A stretch of DNA of 64,000 nt, taken from assembly GCA_964627805.1 (NCBI GenBank), contig CAZVLA010000049.1, positions 6,926-70,925 of the forward strand, written 5' to 3'. A model generated the notes under the pieces. That model had not been told where the DNA came from, did no database searches, and saw only the letters and a program-made list of their open reading frames with translations. The DNA comes from CAZAMI01 sp964627805 (GTDB lineage: Archaea; Thermoproteota; Thermoprotei_A; Sulfolobales; NBVN01). The translations under genes and the position numbers were made by a program. This document shows positions 9,191 to 18,379 of this stretch, piece after piece; the first letter of the stretch is position 1, and every line of letters starts with the position of its first letter.

Positions 9191-9584
9191 CCCTAAAGGT
9201 ACTATATTCCGTGCGTAGCTTCCTAAGGAATTCATTAATCATTCTAATACCTAGCTTAAGCTCATCAGTACTTAGCTCGCTAGCTAATGGGCACTCACTA
9301 TCAACTACAGGACCTAAGCCCTCAACCCAGATTATGGGGTATATTCTACATCCTAAAGGTCTATACTTGTACACCTTACAAACCCCTCTAACTGGTTCGT
9401 AGAAGTAACAATGACCATCAACGTTTCTTAATCTGTAGTACCTACCATCAAAAACCGCGAACTCACTTACTCTGTAACCCATCGAAGAGAGTCTACGCAC
9501 ATCACTTATTAGGAGGATCATCTCGGTTTCTTGACAGCATAGACCACACCTTAAGCACTCGCTCCTTATTAATACGCCCTCCAT
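9177..9584 (-). CDS. YkgJ-family cysteine-cluster protein
   Basis: 135 aa, ATG start. The N-terminal CLRCGLCCQ (residues 10-18) and the later GHCYFY, GVCKVY and PLGCRIYP cysteines form the zinc/iron-chelating CxxCGxCC family (UPF0153/YkgJ). It probably binds an Fe-S cluster or zinc; no specific reaction is known for most members. Alone on its strand, convergent with the gene at 8285 and divergent from 9641 across 56 bp that contain a TATA-like element (TTATTAATTAG, about 9599-9609). Confidence 0.85.
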   Translation of the reverse strand: MEGVLIRSECLRCGLCCQETEMILLISDVRRLSSMGYRVSEFAVFDGRYYRLRNVDGHCYFYEPVRGVCKVYKYRPLGCRIYPIIWVEGLGPVVDSECPLASELSTDELKLGIRMINEFLRKLRTEYSTFRVKTP

Positions 9585-9640
9585 AGTACGTACCGAGATT
9601 ATTAATTAGTTAATCCAAGTTTAATGCTTGGTAGGGACCT

Positions 9641-10195
9641 GTGCTTAGGTACGTAGGAGTAGCTGCGTATTCAGGACCTCCTCCGGATCACTTAAGAACA
9701 GCTACTGAGGAGTTCCTTCAAGCACTCTCAATGTGTAGGCAAGCAGAGAGTACTGTATTAGTTGTTGGTGGTTACTGGGGATTAATGAGGGTTATAGTTG
9801 ATGAAGCTATTAAGTTAGGATTTAAGGTATTGATACTACCTCCCTTAGAAATGGAGGATGTTAGGTACCCACCAGAAGCTATAGTAGTTAGGACCGGGAC
9901 CTCATTTAGAGTTAGGAGTGTCTTCTTAGTTAGGACTTCAGAGGTTTTAGTAGCTTTAGGAGGTGCTGGAGGTACTCTACAGGAGGTCATTACTGCTTAC
10001 ACTGAAGGCGTACCGGTATACGTTCTAGGAATGACGGGAATGCCGACCGATAAAGCTACGCACTTCTCGCCGTACGTAGATGAGAGGAAGAGAGCTTACG
10101 TTAAGGTAGTTAATGACCCAACAGTAATAGCTAAGGAAGTATGTAAGTACTTAGAGGAGACCCCGCCTAGGGGTTGGGGTGGTGACTGTGGTTAA
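9641..10195 (+). CDS. TIGR00725/LOG-like Rossmann nucleotide-binding protein
   Basis: 184 aa, GTG start. It has the SLOG/LOG-type glycine motif VALGGAGGTLQEVITAY (about 104-120), close to the PGGxGTxxE of lysine-decarboxylase-like cytokinin riboside hydrolases, and an earlier VVGGYWGLM (about 41-49). Members of this group hydrolyse nucleotide N-glycosidic bonds or bind nucleotides; archaeal function is undetermined. It overlaps the ROK kinase start by 17 bp, so the two genes are probably co-translated. Confidence 0.8.
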   Translation: MLRYVGVAAYSGPPPDHLRTATEEFLQALSMCRQAESTVLVVGGYWGLMRVIVDEAIKLGFKVLILPPLEMEDVRYPPEAIVVRTGTSFRVRSVFLVRTSEVLVALGGAGGTLQEVITAYTEGVPVYVLGMTGMPTDKATHFSPYVDERKRAYVKVVNDPTVIAKEVCKYLEETPPRGWGGDCG

Positions 10196-11162
10196 GGTAG
10201 TAGTAGCTATTGATGTAGGAGCTACTAACTTAAGAGTAGGTATATTCACCATTAATGGTGAGTTAATACGTAAGGAGGTAGTAAGGACACCAAGTAGTGG
10301 TGGAGTTTTAGCAGTCGCTAATAAAGCTACTGAATTAATTAAGGAACTACTAAGGGGTGTATGTAATTATGAGTTAGTGGGTATTGGTGTTGGTTCAATA
10401 GGTCCACTAGACATTAAGCGTGGTGACGTAGTTAACGCACCGAATAATCCATTGAGGAGCTTCAAACTAAGGGAACCATTAATGAGCGAATTCGGTGTTA
10501 ATACTTACGTAGTTAATGACTGCATGGCTGGTGTGTGGGGTGAGTACTTAGTAGGTGCGGGGAGAGGTAGGAGGAACGTAGTGTACTTAACGATAAGTAC
10601 AGGCATAGGTGCTGGTGTAGTAGTTGATGGTCACTTACTAGTAGGTAAGGACGGTAACGCACATGAAGTAGGTCACTTAGTAATTGACTATAAAGGAGGT
10701 ATTAAGTGCGGCTGTGGAGGTTACGGGCACTGGGAAGGCATAGCTTCAGGAGCTGCAATACCTAAGACGGCTAAGTCATTAACTAAGGCTTACGTAGGTA
10801 AGGCTAGTGAGGCCTACGAATTAGCTAGGGAGGGTAAGTTAGACCCACCAACTCTGTTTAGGTTATGGAGACTAGGTGATCCATTCGCTAAGTACGTCAT
10901 TAACGAGTTAGCTGAGGTTAATGCAGCAGGTATAGCATCAATAATTAATGCCTATGACCCCGAAGTACTTACTGTAGGGGGTAGTGTAGTACTTAATAAT
11001 CCCGACTTCTTAGACGTCATAAAGCCTAAGGTAGGTAGGTACTTGGTTAATAGACCTGCTGAGGTAATGATTACACCCTTAGGTCACGATGTGGTATTAA
11101 TAGGTGCTGCTTACATAGCTATAAAACCACCGGATACCATAAAGGAGATTCAGTCTAGTTAA
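10179..11162 (+). CDS. ROK-family ATP-dependent sugar kinase (glucokinase/hexokinase type)
   Basis: 327 aa. The ATPase phosphate-1 motif DVGATNLRVG lies near residue 11. The sugar/catalytic region VVNDCMAGVWGEY and HEVGHLVIDY is followed by CGCGGYGHWE, the ROK zinc motif CxCGxxGCxE with the last Cys replaced by His. Crenarchaeal ROK kinases phosphorylate glucose, fructose, mannose or glucosamine at C6 with ATP, feeding the modified Embden-Meyerhof route; the PGI/PMI at 60050 would take the product. Three GTG codons close together (10179, 10182, 10188) make the start uncertain. It overlaps the upstream LOG-like gene by 17 bp. Confidence 0.88.
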   Translation: MVTVVKVVVAIDVGATNLRVGIFTINGELIRKEVVRTPSSGGVLAVANKATELIKELLRGVCNYELVGIGVGSIGPLDIKRGDVVNAPNNPLRSFKLREPLMSEFGVNTYVVNDCMAGVWGEYLVGAGRGRRNVVYLTISTGIGAGVVVDGHLLVGKDGNAHEVGHLVIDYKGGIKCGCGGYGHWEGIASGAAIPKTAKSLTKAYVGKASEAYELAREGKLDPPTLFRLWRLGDPFAKYVINELAEVNAAGIASIINAYDPEVLTVGGSVVLNNPDFLDVIKPKVGRYLVNRPAEVMITPLGHDVVLIGAAYIAIKPPDTIKEIQSS

Positions 11163-11216
11163 GTTAAAACACTTATAGTTAGGCTTCAGTATTGATTGAA
11201 AATGAGGTGTGGGTAG

Positions 11217-13652
11217 GTGAGTGGTAAGGTAGAGATTAAGAGATGGGATCCCAAGCTTGAGGAGGAGCTTATTAAGATATGGGATAAGGAGGGACTATAT
11301 AAAGTGGATATAGACTTTAAGGGAGATGATAAGTACGTAGTCATAGATACACCACCACCATACCCATCAGGCGGGTGGGGTGTTGCTCAAGCAGCTCACT
11401 ACGCACAGATAGACATGGTTGCTAGAGCCTTAAGATTACTGGGTTATAAGGTACTTGTCCCGTTCTACGCTGACAGGAACGGACTACCTGCTGAGGTAAC
11501 TGTTGAGAAGAGGTACGGTATAGTAGCTCATGAAATAGCTAAGACCCCGGAGGGTAGGGAGAAGTTCCTTAAGATGGTTAAGGAGGTACTTGATGAGTAT
11601 GAGGAACTACTCGTTAAGATATGGAGAAGGTTAGGGTGCTCATTCGATTACTGGAGGGATGGTACGGACTCACCTAAGTACCGTAGAGTTACTCAAGCAA
11701 CGTTTATTGAGTTATGGAGGAAGGGACTCATCTACGAATCACACAAACCCGTTACTTGGTGCCCTAGATGCGGTACCACAATAGCTGAGGCTGAGGTAGA
11801 GTTCATTAGGGAGAGTAGGAAGCTCTACTACATTAAGTTCAAGGTTAAGGAAACCGGTGAGGATATAGTAATAGCTACTACAAGGCCCGAACTCCTTAAC
11901 GCATGTGGTGCAGTAATTTACAACCCGAACGACACTAGATATAAGCATTTAAGAGGTAAGCACGCAGTAGTGCCTCTCTACGGTAAGGTAGTACCTATTA
12001 TGGAACACGAATACGCTAAACCCGAATTCGGTACTGGGTTAGTAATGATGTGCTCCTATGGTGATACTAGGGATGTGTGGTTCTTTAGGGAGACTGGCTT
12101 AGAACCGACGGTACTGATTAATCCTGACGGGACCATGAATGAGAAGGCAGGCTTCCTTAAGGGTCTTAAGGTTAGTGAGGCTAGGGAAGTTATTGTGAGG
12201 AGGCTTAAGGAGGAGGGACTCATAGTTAAGGAGGAGGTATATGAGAGTGAAGTCCCTGTATGTTGGAGATGTAAAACACCTATAGAGTTCATACATATGA
12301 AGGAATACTTCCTTAAGCAACTAGAGTTTAAGGATGAGATACTTAAGGTAGCTGATAAGATGATATTTAAGCCACTAGAGCATAAGGTAAGGCTCATCGA
12401 CTGGGTTAAGTCCCTAGCTATGGACTGGCCGATATCAAGGACAAGGTACTACGGAACCGAGATACCCCTATGGAGATGCAGAAGATGTGGCGAGGTAATA
12501 CTACCTGAACCAGGTAAGTACGTCAGGCCTTGGAAGGACCCACCACCAGTTAATAAATGCCCTAAGTGTGGAGCACCAGCAAGTGAGATAGAGGGTGAGA
12601 CTAAGACCTTCGATACGTGGTTCGACTCATCAATTAGCGTATTATACGTAACTAAGTGGTTAGACGATAAGGAGGCATCACTTAAGGCTTTAGAAAGAGC
12701 TTTAAGGCCTCAAGGATACGACATCATAAGAACTTGGCTATACTACTCCGTACTTAGGGTATGGCTCCTAACGGGTAAGCCACCGTTTAAGTGGGTAAGG
12801 ATAACCGGTATGGGACTCGATGAGAAGGGTAGGGCAATGCATAAGTCACTAGGTAATGTAATAGACCCACTACCGTACTTAAGTAAGTACGGAGCAGACG
12901 CCTTTAGGTACTGGTCAGCAGCTGCTGGTAAGTTAGGTAGTGATTATAGGTGGTCTGAGAACTTGGTGAGAACTGGATTACTATTCGCTACTAAATTAGT
13001 TAATATGGGTAGGTTCATAACTTCATTCAAGTATCCAGAGGGTAAGGTGAGGCTTAGGGAGATCGATAAGGCTATGCTTAAGTACTTAACTAGAGCAGCT
13101 TCCGAGATAGCTAAGAGCTACGAGGAGCTGGACGTATTTGAACCTATCCAGAAGATATATGACCTAGCATGGAACGTATTCGCCTCTAACTACCTAGAGA
13201 CTGTTAAGCCTAGAGTGTATGGTCAGGGGGGATTCAGTGAGGAGGAGATTAATGGAGCTATCTACGTACTCTACAGATGCTTCAGAACAATACTTAAGTT
13301 ACTAGCACCCATAATGCCCTTCGTAACTGACTACCTATGGAGGAGGATATTCGGTGGTAGTGTGCATAGAGAGGTACTTACTAAGGATGATCTAGAGTAT
13401 GGCGAAGGTAATGAGAAATTAATTGAGTACCTAATGAAGATAAACTCAGCTGTGTGGAAGCTTAAGAAGAGTAAGAACATCAGGTTCACTGAGCACCTAG
13501 ACGCTATACTCTACATACCTAAGGAAGCTGAAGCCATAGCTACGGACATGAAGGTACTTCATAGGTTAAGTAACGTAGTAGCTACGGATAAACCTAGTGG
13601 GTGGGATGAGGAGTTAGGTGACGGTATCTACATAAAGTACCTTAAGGAGTGA
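11217..13652 (+). CDS. valS: Valyl-tRNA synthetase, archaeal type, with altered HIGH motif
   Basis: 811 aa class Ia synthetase. PPPYPSGGWGVAQAAHY (about 46-62) is the HIGH region. The editing domain has TTRPELLNACGAV and MMCSYGDTRD, the latter typical of ValRS. Two CxxC zinc pairs occur (CPRCGTT; CRRCGEV with CPKCGAP). MHKSLGN replaces KMSKS, followed by GADAFRYWSAA. An anticodon-binding helical domain ends the protein. It charges tRNA-Val with valine. Oddity: the HIGH motif reads WGVAQ rather than WHIGx/HMGH, so its first His is absent. GTG start, 54 bp after the ROK kinase. Distinguishing it from Ile/LeuRS rests on the editing-site and KMSKS-flanking segments. Confidence 0.88.
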   Translation: MSGKVEIKRWDPKLEEELIKIWDKEGLYKVDIDFKGDDKYVVIDTPPPYPSGGWGVAQAAHYAQIDMVARALRLLGYKVLVPFYADRNGLPAEVTVEKRYGIVAHEIAKTPEGREKFLKMVKEVLDEYEELLVKIWRRLGCSFDYWRDGTDSPKYRRVTQATFIELWRKGLIYESHKPVTWCPRCGTTIAEAEVEFIRESRKLYYIKFKVKETGEDIVIATTRPELLNACGAVIYNPNDTRYKHLRGKHAVVPLYGKVVPIMEHEYAKPEFGTGLVMMCSYGDTRDVWFFRETGLEPTVLINPDGTMNEKAGFLKGLKVSEAREVIVRRLKEEGLIVKEEVYESEVPVCWRCKTPIEFIHMKEYFLKQLEFKDEILKVADKMIFKPLEHKVRLIDWVKSLAMDWPISRTRYYGTEIPLWRCRRCGEVILPEPGKYVRPWKDPPPVNKCPKCGAPASEIEGETKTFDTWFDSSISVLYVTKWLDDKEASLKALERALRPQGYDIIRTWLYYSVLRVWLLTGKPPFKWVRITGMGLDEKGRAMHKSLGNVIDPLPYLSKYGADAFRYWSAAAGKLGSDYRWSENLVRTGLLFATKLVNMGRFITSFKYPEGKVRLREIDKAMLKYLTRAASEIAKSYEELDVFEPIQKIYDLAWNVFASNYLETVKPRVYGQGGFSEEEINGAIYVLYRCFRTILKLLAPIMPFVTDYLWRRIFGGSVHREVLTKDDLEYGEGNEKLIEYLMKINSAVWKLKKSKNIRFTEHLDAILYIPKEAEAIATDMKVLHRLSNVVATDKPSGWDEELGDGIYIKYLKE

Positions 13653-13679
13653 CTACTTTTTACCGAGGGTGCTTAATTA

Positions 13680-14729
13680 TTGACTAACCCACTAAGGGAT
13701 TTATGCAGTGAGGTTGGTTGCTGGTTAGGTAACTTACCAGTAGGTTGCGTATTATGTATTAAGGGGCTTAAGTCAGTAGTCTTTACTACTGGATTATGTA
13801 GTGAGAGATGCTTCTACTGCCCAATATCCACGGAGAGGAGGGGTAAGGATGTATTCTTAATTAATGAGGTTGAGGTAAGGAACCTTAATGACTTAATTAA
13901 TGAGGTTAGTAAGTGCGGATCCTTCGGTGTAGGAATAACTGGTGGTGACCCATTAATTAAGTTAGATAGGACCCTTAAGGTTATCAAGTTACTTAAGGAG
14001 GTTTTTGGTAGTAGATTCCATATACACCTATACACTACAGGAATACTGATTAATGATGACGCTTTAAATAAACTAGTTAATGCAGGACTTGACGAGTTAA
14101 GGATACATGTAACGGGTAGTCACTCATGGAGAGCTATTAGGATAGCCCTTAACTACCCTATAGACGTAGGTATTGAGAACCCCGTAATCCCGAATCGCGG
14201 ATCATTCCTTAAGGAATTGATAATCAGGGCTCATGAATTAGGAATTAAGTTTGTGAACCTCAATGAACTTGAGGTTAGTGAGTCGAATATAAATGAATTA
14301 CTAGTAAGGGGTATAGAGCCTAATGAGGATGGATTAACTGCTAAGGGGTCTGAGGAGTTAGCTCTTAAGATACTTTCATGGGTTAGGGAGAAGGGATTAG
14401 GTATATCGGTGCATTACTGTCCAGCAAGGTTTAAGGATAGGTACCAACTAAGGCTAAGGTTGATTAGGAGGGCAGTAAGTACTAAGGAACCTTACGAGGA
14501 GGTAGGTGAGGACGGCTTAGTTAGGTGGGTAGTTATTAGGGAATGCCCTAATGAGATACTTAAGGAACTCATTAAGTTCGGTAAGGTATTTAAGGTAGGT
14601 AATGACTTAGTAACTAACCCGTTACTACCTGAACTCAAGTACTGCAAGTATGAATTAATTGAAGCATACCCATTAACACCTAGAAAGGTAATTAATATCG
14701 TACCGCATAATGAGAGCAGTCACCACTAA
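13680..14729 (+). CDS. Radical SAM protein, COG2108-like
   Basis: 349 aa, TTG start 27 bp after valS. The radical-SAM cluster motif is CSERCFYC (C40, C44, C47), and GITGGDPL is the GGE-like SAM-binding motif. Extra cysteines precede it (C9, C14, C23, C26), suggesting a second metal centre. The protein resembles the archaeal group distantly related to pyruvate-formate-lyase-activating enzymes, whose substrate is unknown. It probably shares the valS transcript, but no functional link is evident. Confidence 0.82.
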   Translation: MTNPLRDLCSEVGCWLGNLPVGCVLCIKGLKSVVFTTGLCSERCFYCPISTERRGKDVFLINEVEVRNLNDLINEVSKCGSFGVGITGGDPLIKLDRTLKVIKLLKEVFGSRFHIHLYTTGILINDDALNKLVNAGLDELRIHVTGSHSWRAIRIALNYPIDVGIENPVIPNRGSFLKELIIRAHELGIKFVNLNELEVSESNINELLVRGIEPNEDGLTAKGSEELALKILSWVREKGLGISVHYCPARFKDRYQLRLRLIRRAVSTKEPYEEVGEDGLVRWVVIRECPNEILKELIKFGKVFKVGNDLVTNPLLPELKYCKYELIEAYPLTPRKVINIVPHNESSHH

Positions 14730-14794
14730 GCTTTTCTTTCCATACCTTTCTTAAATAACTCGGTATTAGTTCTGCTACCCTAGTGGTGATGTAG

Positions 14795-15901
14795 ATGAAG
14801 GATACTAAAGCAGTAGTACTTACGGGCGGCTTCGCTACTAGGTTAAGACCACTCACCTTAACCAGGCCAAAGGCCCTACTACCAATACTTGGTAAGCCGT
14901 TACTTGACTGGATAATTGAGGCTCTGAGGTCTTCAGGGATTAATGAGGTAATACTATCGGTTAGGTACTTAGCTGATATGATTAAGGAGAGGTACCGAGA
15001 CGGTAGTGAATGGGGAGTTAATGTAATGTATGCAGAGGAGGTTAAGCCGTTGGGTGATGCAGGTCCTATACCATTAATTAATGAGAGGTACGGTATTGAT
15101 ACGACCTTCGTAGTGGTGTATGGGGATATATTCTCTAACGTAGACATCTCTAAAGTAATTAACTACCACAGATCTAAGGGTGGGTTAGGGACAATGGTAT
15201 TAACTAGGGTTGAGGACCCCTCAAGGTATGGAGTAGCTGTTATAGATGATGATGGAAGAGTTAGGGACTTCATAGAGAAGCCACCACGTGAGAAGGCAAT
15301 AAGTAACTTAATCAATGCAGGTATATACGTCTTCGAGCCTGAAGTACTTAAGTACTTCCCGAAGAAGACACCCATGAAGTTCTCTAGGGACATCATACCT
15401 AAGTTGGTTAATGAGGGTGTAATATACGGTTACGTACATGAGGGTATATGGTCTGACATAGGCGTTCCTAAAGACTATATGAGGGCTAACTTCGACGCAT
15501 TAAGGTATTACCACCCAGGAGGCTTTATAGCTGACTCAGCTGACGTTAATGATGTCGAAATCGAGCAACCTGTATTCATAGGTGATGAGGTGATTATTAA
15601 GCAGGGATCAAGGGTAGGTCCTTACACAATAATAGGTAAGAGATGTAGATTAGGTGCTAACTCAAGAATTAAGTATTCAGTACTGCTTGATTCAGTAGTT
15701 ATTGAGGGTTCATCATACATCGACGGTAGCATCATTGGTAGGGGTTCATACATAGGTAAGTGGGTACGTATATGTTCAGGAACTGTACTAGGTGATGACG
15801 TGGTGATATCTGATGAAGTACTAATAACGCGTAACGTAGTTATACTCCCCTACAAGGAGATAGATAAGGACATAGTTAAGGAGGGATCAGTAATTCTATA
15901 G
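14795..15901 (+). CDS. Sugar-phosphate nucleotidyltransferase with left-handed beta-helix (mannose-1-phosphate guanylyltransferase-like)
   Basis: 368 aa, ATG start. The N-terminal Rossmann domain begins with LTGGFATRLRPLT, the nucleotide-binding GGxxTRLxPLT signature, then RPKALLPILGKPLLDW. VVYGDIFSNVDIS gives the metal-binding Asp and FIEKPP the sugar-phosphate site. From about residue 245 imperfect hexapeptide repeats (IGDEVIIKQGSRVG, IGKRCRLG, IGRGSYIG) form a beta-helix. Such enzymes make GDP-mannose, UDP-GlcNAc or dTDP-glucose for glycans; the substrate cannot be fixed here. It converges on the SplB-like gene, overlapping by 6 bp. Confidence 0.88.
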   Translation: MKDTKAVVLTGGFATRLRPLTLTRPKALLPILGKPLLDWIIEALRSSGINEVILSVRYLADMIKERYRDGSEWGVNVMYAEEVKPLGDAGPIPLINERYGIDTTFVVVYGDIFSNVDISKVINYHRSKGGLGTMVLTRVEDPSRYGVAVIDDDGRVRDFIEKPPREKAISNLINAGIYVFEPEVLKYFPKKTPMKFSRDIIPKLVNEGVIYGYVHEGIWSDIGVPKDYMRANFDALRYYHPGGFIADSADVNDVEIEQPVFIGDEVIIKQGSRVGPYTIIGKRCRLGANSRIKYSVLLDSVVIEGSSYIDGSIIGRGSYIGKWVRICSGTVLGDDVVISDEVLITRNVVILPYKEIDKDIVKEGSVIL

Positions 15902-17035
15902 GTACTTAATCTTAAACTTAACCTTAAATACCTCGGATAGGAAGTATGGGGGGTTAATCATTAAGTTACGTACGTTTCCTCGAACACTTACTAGTACGGC
16001 ATTACCGGCGCTAGCGACATTGATTACTCTAAATCCTAGGTACTCAAGGAATTCACTAGCCTCACTGATTACCCCATCCATACTAAGTACTGAGTCACTA
16101 CCGCATGGGCCGAACCTACATAAATTACAGTGCATATTATGGGCCTTAATGTTAGCTGAGCATGCAGACCTCATGAACTCAAGCCCCAGATACTCGGATA
16201 ACTTCTTAACTAATTCCTTAATATATGACGTACTCACAGATACTTGCTTATTAGTTAATCTACGTGGTAGTAACTTCCTTAGCTCATCATTAAGCAACCC
16301 AGCCCTTCTTAATTCCTCAACAATCCTCCTCGTAACCCTCAATGAACCAGTAATAACGCCCTTAGCACCGTGCTCCTTAGCTAGCTTAAGTAAGTCACTT
16401 AATTCATAATTGGTTACTCCAGGAATTATTGGTCTTAGGAAGAGGTCGGTCCTTAGGCCATGCTTAGAGGCAACTAGCATACCCTCAAACCTACTTAATG
16501 GGTTAGGTGCTCTAGGCTCAATTAATTTATGGTACTTAATAGTTACTACAGTCACTAACACACTTAAATCGGGCTCCAACAACTTCAGATTACTCGCTAA
16601 CTCGTCATTAATTACTACCTTAGTACTTAACTGTGAAGGTAAGTTAAGCCACTTACCTATACTTCTTAAGTACTCAAGGGTCTTATCAACTACTTGAGGT
16701 AGTAAAGGCTCAGTAATGGATCCGAAGGCAGCTAGGGTTCTCTCGGGTACTACGTAAGGATTAATAGCTAGGGCATAAGCAAGTTCATCACCACTCAACC
16801 TATAGGGCTCAACACTCAAGTTATTAATGCCCATATCAGGTAGGTAGCAGTAGATACAGCCATGAATACAGCCTATACCTGGATGCACGGTCATTCCGCA
16901 CGGCCTTGGCATCCTAAATGAGTGTGGGTCCTTAGAGGCCCTTCTAATTGATTCTCTGTCTAAGGTCGACTTTAAGTCACTAATGACCTCTAACTTCCTA
17001 ACATACAGCCTTATAGCTTCATTCGACTCACGCAA
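15896..17035 (-). CDS. Radical SAM protein related to spore photoproduct lyase (COG1533)
   Basis: 379 aa. The SAM cluster motif CIHGCIYC (C56, C60, C63) is preceded by RMPRPCGMTVHPGIG, as in the SplB-like archaeal family. A C-terminal cysteine group (SACSANIKAHNMHC, then CRFGPCG) could hold an additional cluster. DNA photoproduct repair is proven for bacterial SplB, but for archaeal relatives the substrate is unknown, so only the family is assigned. The 3' end overlaps the nucleotidyltransferase gene by 6 bp; its promoter lies in the 56 bp shared with the divergent small membrane protein. Confidence 0.83.
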   Translation of the reverse strand: MRESNEAIRLYVRKLEVISDLKSTLDRESIRRASKDPHSFRMPRPCGMTVHPGIGCIHGCIYCYLPDMGINNLSVEPYRLSGDELAYALAINPYVVPERTLAAFGSITEPLLPQVVDKTLEYLRSIGKWLNLPSQLSTKVVINDELASNLKLLEPDLSVLVTVVTIKYHKLIEPRAPNPLSRFEGMLVASKHGLRTDLFLRPIIPGVTNYELSDLLKLAKEHGAKGVITGSLRVTRRIVEELRRAGLLNDELRKLLPRRLTNKQVSVSTSYIKELVKKLSEYLGLEFMRSACSANIKAHNMHCNLCRFGPCGSDSVLSMDGVISEASEFLEYLGFRVINVASAGNAVLVSVRGNVRNLMINPPYFLSEVFKVKFKIKYL

Positions 17036-17091
17036 GCCTCACTACCCACAACTATATATTCGGGGATAATGATATGTTGGTGATTAGGTGA

Positions 17092-17457
17092 GTGGGATCC
17101 TGGGTGGTTGCTCAGGCAGTGATTAATTCGTTACCCTACCTAGTAATGGTTAGTGTTGGTTCCTTATTAATGGTTGAGTTTAGTAGGCGTAGGTTAGAGA
17201 CGTTATTACCTACTACGCTACTTCTTGGAGGTTCATTACTTACGGTGGTATCTATAATCAATACCTACGTTAAGTTCCTAGTAATAACCACCGCAGACTC
17301 AATTAAGTTATCAATACCCCTACTTAACTACTACTTCACTACATTACTTGTGCTTAGGGTTATAGAGTCAGTTACTGTAGCAGTACTTGGTGTCGGTATT
17401 GTCAGGATATTAAGGAGATACGTAGTAGCAATGGGTAAGACTTACCTAGCGACTTAA
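17092..17457 (+). CDS. Small membrane protein, about three transmembrane segments
   Basis: 121 aa, GTG start. Hydrophobic segments at about 8-25, 36-59 and 78-105 alternate with short charged loops (EFSRRRLE; RILRRY), so it is an integral membrane protein with a basic C-terminal tail. No family was recognised. It lies 16 bp before a Nudix hydrolase gene on the same strand and may be co-transcribed with it. The TATA-like ACTATATATT (17050-17059) is about 33 bp upstream of the start. Confidence 0.6.
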   Translation: MGSWVVAQAVINSLPYLVMVSVGSLLMVEFSRRRLETLLPTTLLLGGSLLTVVSIINTYVKFLVITTADSIKLSIPLLNYYFTTLLVLRVIESVTVAVLGVGIVRILRRYVVAMGKTYLAT

Positions 17458-17473
17458 ATCGCTAATTAACTTA

Positions 17474-17980
17474 GTGTATATACCTGCCTCAATAAGTAAT
17501 TTTAGGGTGTTAATTACGGAGGAACCTAAGAGAGAGTACCCTCAAGCTCCTATAGTTGGTGTTGGTGCTGTCGTAATCCATGAAGGTAAGGTACTACTCA
17601 TTAAGCGAGGTAAGGAGCCTTATAAGGGACTGTGGACCATACCCGGAGGTGTTCAGAGGGTTGGTGAGAGTATTGCTGAAGCAGCCTTAAGGGAGCTTAG
17701 GGAGGAGGCGGGTATTGATGGTGAGGCAGTCGGTATATTATGGGTTGATGAGTTAATTCATAGATGTAAGGAAGGAATCAAGTACCACTACGTAATAATT
17801 GACGTGCTAGTTAAGCCAAAGACAGTAGGTGCTAGACCGGGTAGTGACGCATCGGATGTGAGGTGGTTTAACCTAAGTACGGACTGGGACCTACTTGAGA
17901 CTACGGACTCTATGAGGAGGTTACTTAAGGTTTTAAGCAACGGTGATTACTGCATCTTACCGTATAATCAAGACCTCTAG
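17474..17980 (+). CDS. Nudix hydrolase
   Basis: 168 aa, GTG start. The Nudix box is complete: G59, E65, R73-E74, E77-E78, G80-I81 (GX5EX7REUXEEXGU). The protein opens with a domain containing VGVGAVVIHEGKVLLIKRG and continues with KYHYVIIDVLV. These enzymes cleave nucleoside diphosphates linked to another moiety, for example ADP-ribose or oxidised nucleotides. The substrate is not evident. It is followed after 21 bp by a hypothetical gene. Confidence 0.92.
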   Translation: MYIPASISNFRVLITEEPKREYPQAPIVGVGAVVIHEGKVLLIKRGKEPYKGLWTIPGGVQRVGESIAEAALRELREEAGIDGEAVGILWVDELIHRCKEGIKYHYVIIDVLVKPKTVGARPGSDASDVRWFNLSTDWDLLETTDSMRRLLKVLSNGDYCILPYNQDL

Positions 17981-18001
17981 TAGCTGTTAGGGGGTAAAGC
18001 C

Positions 18002-18379
18002 TTGAGTAATGAAGTATGGAGGAGGTACTTAAGTGAATGGGGATGTGGTGCTGTACTAACTCATGAAGACCCCACACTAGCCGCTGTGAGGGCATTAAGG
18101 GACTCAATGTCGAGGGTGTGTCACATGAATTTTGAAGTATTAGGTGATTTAGATATTGAGAAGGACGTACTTGTTAAGGCAATCGTAGGAGTACCTAACC
18201 CTGAAGAGGTTGATGCTGAGGTCCTTAAGAATGAAATACCTCTTAACTGTATTAAGGAGGTTAAAGTGATTAAGGGAGGGCTTACTGCTGAGGGAGCCTA
18301 TAGTAGGGTACTTAAGAGGAATGTTAAGGTAGTAATAGCTGTTGCGTACGTAACCATATATATTAGGATCTACTCCTAA
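18002..18379 (+). CDS. Conserved-looking hypothetical protein
   Basis: 125 aa, TTG start. It is soluble and mixed alpha/beta, with an N-terminal helix (WRRYLSEWGCGAVL), acidic middle and a C-terminal strand (KVVIAVAYVTIYIRIYS). No motif was recognised. Its codon use matches the neighbours, and the tight 21-bp spacing to the Nudix gene supports a real gene. The end overlaps the converging membrane-anchored protein by 17 bp. Confidence 0.5.
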   Translation: MSNEVWRRYLSEWGCGAVLTHEDPTLAAVRALRDSMSRVCHMNFEVLGDLDIEKDVLVKAIVGVPNPEEVDAEVLKNEIPLNCIKEVKVIKGGLTAEGAYSRVLKRNVKVVIAVAYVTIYIRIYS

